A DNA stretch of 39,016 bases from an uncultured Verrucomicrobiales bacterium (GTDB lineage: Bacteria; Verrucomicrobiota; Verrucomicrobiia; Verrucomicrobiales; Akkermansiaceae). The notes under the pieces are model-generated. The model did no database searches, was not told the DNA's origin, and saw only the letters and a program-made list of their open reading frames with translations. This document shows, piece by piece, positions 34,576 through 39,016 of the stretch. The stretch covers positions 1 to 39,016 of the forward strand of contig CALBVY010000087.1 of NCBI GenBank assembly GCA_937969495.1, read 5' to 3'. A program made the position numbers and the translations under genes. Within the stretch, counting starts at the first letter, position 1, and the number at the start of each line of letters is the position of its first letter.

Positions 34576-36053
34576 AATTCTACTTTTTTAAGGTTGAGCG
34601 CTTTGTAGCCTGCTCGGCGGTCATCGAAGTCGATTCTGTTCCCTGAAATTTCCTGATAAGTTTCGTGACCTTTCCCAGCGACAAGGATCACATCACCTTC
34701 TTCTGATAGATTAACCGCAGTTTGAATGGCTAACATACGATCAGGGATGCACTCATAACGTTTCCCCACCATACCTTTTTCAATATCTTTGATGATATCA
34801 TCAGGATTTTCCGTGCGAGGGTTATCAGATGTCACGATGCAGAAATCACTCGCAGATGCTGCGGCCTTCCCCATCTTTGGGCGCTTAGTTCGATCACGAT
34901 CTCCACCACAACCAAAGACGGTAATCAATCTCTTAGCCCTTAATTCACGAATAGCAGCACAGGCTTTTTTAAGAGCGTCCGGAGTATGTGCGTAGTCAAC
35001 AAACAGGGTAGCTCCATCACGCGTACCGACACTTTCCATCCTACCAGGAACCTGTGGAGCATCTGCCAAAGCGCGTACTGCGTCACGAGGTTTAATCCCC
35101 GCAGCACAGCATGCAGCCAGAGCAGCAGTGCAGTTCTCAATATTAAATTCTCCAATATACGGCGTCCGCACGTGATACTCTCGGTCTTTGAACTGTATAT
35201 CGAACTCAGTCCCCCGCACTGTCTGGACTGATCGCCCAATGCGCATGTCAGCATGCACTCCGTGACCATAAGTGATGATATAAAGCCGGTCTTTAAACTC
35301 TTCTACGAGTTTCTGTCCATAAGCGTCATCTAGATTAATTACAGCAGTGGTTTTTTTATGACCACCCTGAGTTTCTAAAAGTTCAAAAAGTCTACGTTTA
35401 GCGGCAAAGTAGTCATCCATATTCCCATGGTAATCAAGATGATCCTGGCTGAAGTTTGAAAATACCGCCACATCTAGCAGAAGACCATCTGTTCTCTTCT
35501 GCTCAAGTGCATGTGAAGAAATCTCCATAGCCACACCACGGCAATCATTATCTGCCATGTTACGAATAATTTTCTGTAATTCCACTGCTCCTGGTGTGGT
35601 GTGAGTGGAAGGGTAAATTTGCTCCCCATCATCCACCTGCACAGTTCCTAACAAACCTGCACGCGTCCACACACTTTTCATGACTGCATGGGTAATAAAG
35701 GCTGTTGTTGTTTTACCATTGGTACCTGTGATTCCCACAACCTTCATGGCAGCGGAGGGGTGAACATTCCACTCACATGCCAATGCAGCTACGGCGGCTC
35801 GAGTATCAGACACATGAGCCCAACATTTTTTTTCATCCGCCGTAGGTGCTACCTCTGAAACAATAGCACAGGCTCCGTTCTCCAAGGCTTGAGGGATAAA
35901 ATTTTGACCATCGGTATCGCTACCTGAAATCGCGATAAAGACACTCCCCTGCACTACTTCACGCGAGTCAGCGGTAATACCTGAAACCTCCTGATCGAGA
36001 TCACCAGAAATAGTGGCCTTAGGAAGAGCTTTAATGAGATTACGTAGCTGCAT
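34572..36053 (-). CDS. murE: UDP-MurNAc-L-alanyl-D-glutamate:meso-diaminopimelate ligase MurE
   Basis: A 493-residue cytoplasmic ligase. ADSREVVQGSVFIA binds the UDP-sugar, VVGITGTNGKTTTAF (105-119) is the ATP loop, 'TTPGAVELQKII' follows, DHLDYHGNMDDYFAAKRRLF holds the Lys likely to be carbamylated (Lys219), and FGCGGDRDRTKRPKMGK is typical. The selectivity motif D410-N-P-R413 marks the meso-diaminopimelate enzyme rather than the lysine one, so this cell wall is DAP-type. It begins 9 nt after the ftsI stop and overlaps murF by four bases. Confidence 0.96.
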   Translation of the reverse strand: MQLRNLIKALPKATISGDLDQEVSGITADSREVVQGSVFIAISGSDTDGQNFIPQALENGACAIVSEVAPTADEKKCWAHVSDTRAAVAALACEWNVHPSAAMKVVGITGTNGKTTTAFITHAVMKSVWTRAGLLGTVQVDDGEQIYPSTHTTPGAVELQKIIRNMADNDCRGVAMEISSHALEQKRTDGLLLDVAVFSNFSQDHLDYHGNMDDYFAAKRRLFELLETQGGHKKTTAVINLDDAYGQKLVEEFKDRLYIITYGHGVHADMRIGRSVQTVRGTEFDIQFKDREYHVRTPYIGEFNIENCTAALAACCAAGIKPRDAVRALADAPQVPGRMESVGTRDGATLFVDYAHTPDALKKACAAIRELRAKRLITVFGCGGDRDRTKRPKMGKAAASASDFCIVTSDNPRTENPDDIIKDIEKGMVGKRYECIPDRMLAIQTAVNLSEEGDVILVAGKGHETYQEISGNRIDFDDRRAGYKALNLKKVEL

Positions 36054-36062
36054 AAAAAAATG

Positions 36063-37967
36063 TTAGTGATCAGAATTCTGAGCAAGTGGTTGTGATGGAT
36101 CAATAGGCTCGGTGGGCTCAATACCCATCCGGCTGGCTACGCGCGTAGCGACTTTAGCAAAAATGGGGGCAGCAATCGTGCCTCCGTAACGTTTCACCTC
36201 CGTCGTCTGTGGATCATCAACCACAACCAAACAAACAAAGGCTGGATCTTCAGCAGGTAACATACCAGCAAAGGAAACCGTATAACGCCCATCAAGATAG
36301 CCTCCTTGAGGGTTAATCTTCACAGAAGTGCCTGTCTTACCAGCTACTTTATAACCTGCCACGGCGGCTCTCCAACCAGTACTTTTCTTATCAACGACGG
36401 TAGCAAGGGCGCGGCGCATTTTACGAGCTGTGCTCTCTTTTAAGACCTGCCGCACAGGTAGTGGTTTATAGCTCATGACCTCGGCTCCATTATTTGCCAT
36501 CACGGATTTCACCAGCAAGGGTTTCATCAACGTGCCACCATTGGCAATCACTGAATATGCACAGGCTACCTGTAGCGGTGTCACACTCACCGCATAACCA
36601 TAAGAAATACGAGAGAAGTCCGTCGGATTTCCAGTATTACGCATCACACCACTACTTTCAGCAGCCATACGAACACCTGTTTTTGAGCCAAAGCCAAAGT
36701 TTTTTGCATAATCAAAAAACCTACTACTACCTAACTGAAGAGCAATTTTGTAAGAACCAATGTTGCTCGATTTTGCCAACACCTGCTCCATGCTGAGCAT
36801 GCCGTAAGGATGGTGATCTGGAACTCTTACAGAGCCTACTTGGTAGTTTCCATTGTGACAGTTAATCTGCGTCCCTGGATGAATTAACCCCTGATCAAGA
36901 GCGCCCGCCATAGCGATAATTTTAAATGTAGATCCTGGCTCATACAGTGCTTGAGTAGCAAAATCATACCCGTTCTTAGCAATATTCTCCCGAGTATTCA
37001 GATTGAATGTAGGGCAGCTAGCCATGGCTAACACAGCTCCTGTTTTCGGATCCATCAAGATAATCGTTCCTTTTTCCGCCTCATACTCAGCAAGCCCAGC
37101 CGCAAGCTCCTCCTCAAGAATAGCTTGTAATCCCATATCGATCGTCAGCTGAATATTAAGCCCATGAATAGGAGGGCGAATCTCTTGAGGCTTCGCTACC
37201 GCTAACAAATCAAATTTATCACGGTGATTTTTTACATAACCATCTTTACCCGCCATGTATTGATTCATCTGACTCTCAATCCCAGACTTGCCTCTCCCCT
37301 CATGACCGACAAAGCCAATGATATGTGCTGCCATCTCCGGCATCACATACCAACGCTTCTGCGTTTCCTCAAAGACAAAAGCATGCAGGATACTGTGTTC
37401 CATAGTTAGCTCCTTCAGTTTGGTAACATCGTCTTCTGATACATCTTTTTTAAGAACAACGTATTTCTGCCTCTTGTTAGAAAGATTCATCCGGTTACGC
37501 AACTCTGTGCGATTCATCCCAAGTGGACGCGCGAAAACATCAATGACATGCGCGATATACTTCTGGATAATGGTATTCGCTTGCATTTCATTCTTCAGCT
37601 GTGATGCACGTGACTGAATTTCACGCTTTCGCGTGCTGGCATCCCATTGGCGCCACTCGGAAGTTTCACGTAATTCTTTGTTCGCCAAAGCGAGTGTAGC
37701 AGGTCCAATGTCTTGCAAGAGCTTCTTATCCAAAGCAAGACGCGCACGTGGAATATTACGAGCCACCAACTGATTGTTGGCATCCATGATACATCCGCGA
37801 TTCGCCTTGAGGATTTCCTTACGAATAGATACTCTATCTGATTTCTTAGCATACTCCTCAGACTTCACCACCTGTAGGAAGATAAGCCTAGCCGATAAGC
37901 CACTAAGCCCAGTTACAAAAACTAGGCAAAGAATAAGGCAACGGCGGCGTGCAGCAACAGAGTTCAT
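36063..37967 (-). CDS. ftsI: Septal peptidoglycan transpeptidase FtsI (PBP3, class B PBP)
   Basis: A 634-residue inner-membrane protein, somewhat longer than E. coli FtsI. The membrane anchor is about 10-32. A non-catalytic pedestal domain (about 40-270) begins KANRGCIMDANNQLVARN. The penicillin-binding domain has the active-site S346-TFK, the S400-S-N402 triad and K544-TGTS. It crosslinks peptidoglycan at the septum with FtsW. The pedestal carries a charged helical stretch (90-160) that may account for the extra length. The start ATG overlaps the stop of the ftsL-like gene by one base (TAATG). Confidence 0.95.
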   Translation of the reverse strand: MNSVAARRRCLILCLVFVTGLSGLSARLIFLQVVKSEEYAKKSDRVSIRKEILKANRGCIMDANNQLVARNIPRARLALDKKLLQDIGPATLALANKELRETSEWRQWDASTRKREIQSRASQLKNEMQANTIIQKYIAHVIDVFARPLGMNRTELRNRMNLSNKRQKYVVLKKDVSEDDVTKLKELTMEHSILHAFVFEETQKRWYVMPEMAAHIIGFVGHEGRGKSGIESQMNQYMAGKDGYVKNHRDKFDLLAVAKPQEIRPPIHGLNIQLTIDMGLQAILEEELAAGLAEYEAEKGTIILMDPKTGAVLAMASCPTFNLNTRENIAKNGYDFATQALYEPGSTFKIIAMAGALDQGLIHPGTQINCHNGNYQVGSVRVPDHHPYGMLSMEQVLAKSSNIGSYKIALQLGSSRFFDYAKNFGFGSKTGVRMAAESSGVMRNTGNPTDFSRISYGYAVSVTPLQVACAYSVIANGGTLMKPLLVKSVMANNGAEVMSYKPLPVRQVLKESTARKMRRALATVVDKKSTGWRAAVAGYKVAGKTGTSVKINPQGGYLDGRYTVSFAGMLPAEDPAFVCLVVVDDPQTTEVKRYGGTIAAPIFAKVATRVASRMGIEPTEPIDPSQPLAQNSDH

Positions 37968-38326
37968 TAGGGAGTTCTATGGGCGACAACAGAAGTGCTG
38001 TTTGATGTTTGAAATCTTGAGAAGGGCTGGATTTTTTCGATCACACCTACAGGAATCGTCTCTAAAGAAGATGCACTCTGCTTCAAGTCATCATCGAGCT
38101 GATAGATGTTGAGTTTTTTATCAATCTTCACCTGCAGACTATTAATAGAGTCATTATGATCACTGATACGCCTCTGAGTGCGATCTACCTCACGTAGCAC
38201 CTCCACCTGACTATTTTTTAACCAAGCGTGAGTCACTCCTGCTACCATAAGAACAACTGCAGCAATAACTAACAGGGACACCTCTACCCAGCTCAGCCCT
38301 CTATCATTTTTCTTAATATTATGCAT
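37967..38326 (-). CDS. FtsL-like bitopic cell-division protein
   Basis: A 119-residue protein with a short basic cytoplasmic tail, one membrane helix (about 14-33) and a periplasmic coiled coil (about 38-85, heptad-like 'VEVLREVDRTQRRISDHNDSINSLQVKIDK'). It ends with a polar tail. Sequence likeness to FtsL is weak, as is usual for this family, but size, topology and the position between rsmH and ftsI are those of ftsL. FtsL pairs with FtsB and activates FtsW/FtsI. It starts 5 nt after the rsmH stop and overlaps ftsI by one base. The name rests mostly on position, so no symbol is given. Confidence 0.78.
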   Translation of the reverse strand: MHNIKKNDRGLSWVEVSLLVIAAVVLMVAGVTHAWLKNSQVEVLREVDRTQRRISDHNDSINSLQVKIDKKLNIYQLDDDLKQSASSLETIPVGVIEKIQPFSRFQTSNSTSVVAHRTP

Positions 38327-38331
38327 TAATT

Positions 38332-39016
38332 CTAGAGAGTTATTTTTTCTACCACACGCAGTTTAGCACTACGTGAGCGGCGGTTTATTTTTAACTCATC
38401 CACACCAGCGGTGATGGGGCGTCGAGTAAGGAGTTTGTAACAATAGTCAGGGTTCACGCGAGGCTCTGGCCATTCTTTACGATCAATCTGTGGCTGAGAT
38501 GCATTTTTAAAAAACTGCTTTACCAAACGGTCTTCGAGACTGTGAAAAGTAATCACGGCGAGCCGCCCTCCTGGACGCAGCATACTCGCTGCCTGTGTGA
38601 GTAATTGCTTTAAGACCCCTAGTTCATCATTAACGGCAATACGGAGTGCTTGGAAAATACGGGTAGCAGGATGAGACTTCCCTCCACGCGGGAGTAAGGC
38701 CGAGATAAAGTCAGCTAAATCCAAAGTAGTTAGAAAAGGCTGACTCTCACGGCGCTCAACGATACGGCGAGCAATCTTACTCGCTGCACGCTCTTCTCCA
38801 TACTCATAAAATATACTCCTCAACTCCTGCTCTGAGGCGGTGTTGACAAGATCCGCAGCGGTCTTTCCTGAACTCCGATCCATGCGCATATCGAGCGGCC
38901 CATCTTTTCCAAAAGAAAAACCACGCTCTGCCTCATCGAGCTGCCATGAAGAAACTCCGATATCAACGAGGATACCATCCACTTCATCATAACCAACCTC
39001 TGCTAACAAATGCTGC
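38332..39016 (-). CDS. rsmH: 16S rRNA (cytosine(1402)-N4)-methyltransferase RsmH (MraW), 5' part beyond the window
   Basis: The C-terminal 228 or so residues of RsmH, which methylates C1402 of 16S rRNA using S-adenosylmethionine. The reading frame stays open to the window edge; the family is about 310 residues, so roughly 80 N-terminal residues including the first SAM loop are missing. A TTG at 39009 is not the true start. Visible family motifs: DGILVDIGVSSWQLDEAERGF, GPLDMRMD, YGEERAASKIARRIV, ATRIFQALRIAVNDELG, 'LRPGGRLAVITFHSLEDRLVKQFF', and the C-terminal NRRSRSAKLRVVEK. It is the first visible gene of the dcw run; mraZ, if present, is outside. Confidence 0.95.
   Translation of the reverse strand, partial: QHLLAEVGYDEVDGILVDIGVSSWQLDEAERGFSFGKDGPLDMRMDRSSGKTAADLVNTASEQELRSIFYEYGEERAASKIARRIVERRESQPFLTTLDLADFISALLPRGGKSHPATRIFQALRIAVNDELGVLKQLLTQAASMLRPGGRLAVITFHSLEDRLVKQFFKNASQPQIDRKEWPEPRVNPDYCYKLLTRRPITAGVDELKINRRSRSAKLRVVEKITL

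Noticed and set aside
39007-39009. TTG as the start of RsmH
   Set aside because: The open frame continues to the window edge and the family needs about 80 more N-terminal residues with the SAM-binding loop.
1-39016. CRISPR arrays, tRNA or rRNA genes, prophage, insertion sequences, toxin-antitoxin or other defence genes
   Set aside because: No regularly spaced repeats, cloverleaf sequences, transposase, integrase or defence-type proteins were seen on either strand.

Overview
The window is a compact stretch of a Gram-negative bacterial chromosome, most likely from the phylum Verrucomicrobiota (Rubritalea/Akkermansia side). This rests on a lipopolysaccharide core locus, a meso-diaminopimelate-type peptidoglycan cluster, a secreted sulfatase beside a secreted propeller hydrolase, and translation starts that mostly lack Shine-Dalgarno sequences. 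The placement is inference; no rRNA or other marker is present. I see no tRNA, rRNA, CRISPR array, prophage, transposase or insertion sequence.

Layout. (1) 0-3 kb, minus strand: a two-gene polysaccharide-degradation unit (beta-propeller hydrolase, then sulfatase). (2) 3-4.3 kb, plus: a small Dabb-domain protein and an OppF-type ABC ATPase without its usual partners. (3) 4.3-15.6 kb: an LPS core region on both strands, with a lipid A-type acyltransferase carrying a half-glycosyltransferase tail, WaaP, WaaG, two GT2 enzymes, an InaA-like kinase-fold protein, a tandem two-kinase protein, an outer-membrane beta-barrel protein and two GT4 enzymes. (4) 15.9-19.8 kb: envelope and redox maintenance genes (M48 lipoprotein protease, exported MsrA, Skp-like chaperone, MTH1-like Nudix hydrolase, HI0933-type flavoprotein). 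(5) 19.8-28.7 kb: a complete phosphate-starvation module, phoB-phoR on the minus strand divergent from pstS-pstC-pstA-pstB-phoU on the plus strand. (6) 28.7-39 kb, minus strand: the first half of the dcw cell-wall and division cluster, rsmH-ftsL-ftsI-murE-murF-mraY-murD-(LysM protein)-ftsW, with rsmH cut by the window end.

How the genes work together. Region 3 builds and phosphorylates the LPS core, and its three kinase-fold proteins suggest a heavily phosphorylated core. Region 4 folds and protects exported proteins. In region 5, PhoR/PhoB should sense phosphate limitation and switch on the Pst transporter, with PhoU feeding transporter status back. A strong hairpin between pstS and pstC should keep the binding protein in excess. 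Region 6 makes lipid II precursors and the septal synthase pair FtsI/FtsW.

Most unusual content. Both Pst permeases are more than twice the usual size. PstC has an extra helical periplasmic domain of about 335 residues. PstA has an extra domain of about 320 residues that I resolve into about eight copies of a 41-residue repeat. This looks like an elaborated phosphate transporter and is my main candidate for something undescribed. Secondary oddities are the acyltransferase/GT9-like fusion, the tandem LPS-kinase protein, the LysM gene inside the dcw cluster, and very tight convergent gene junctions.
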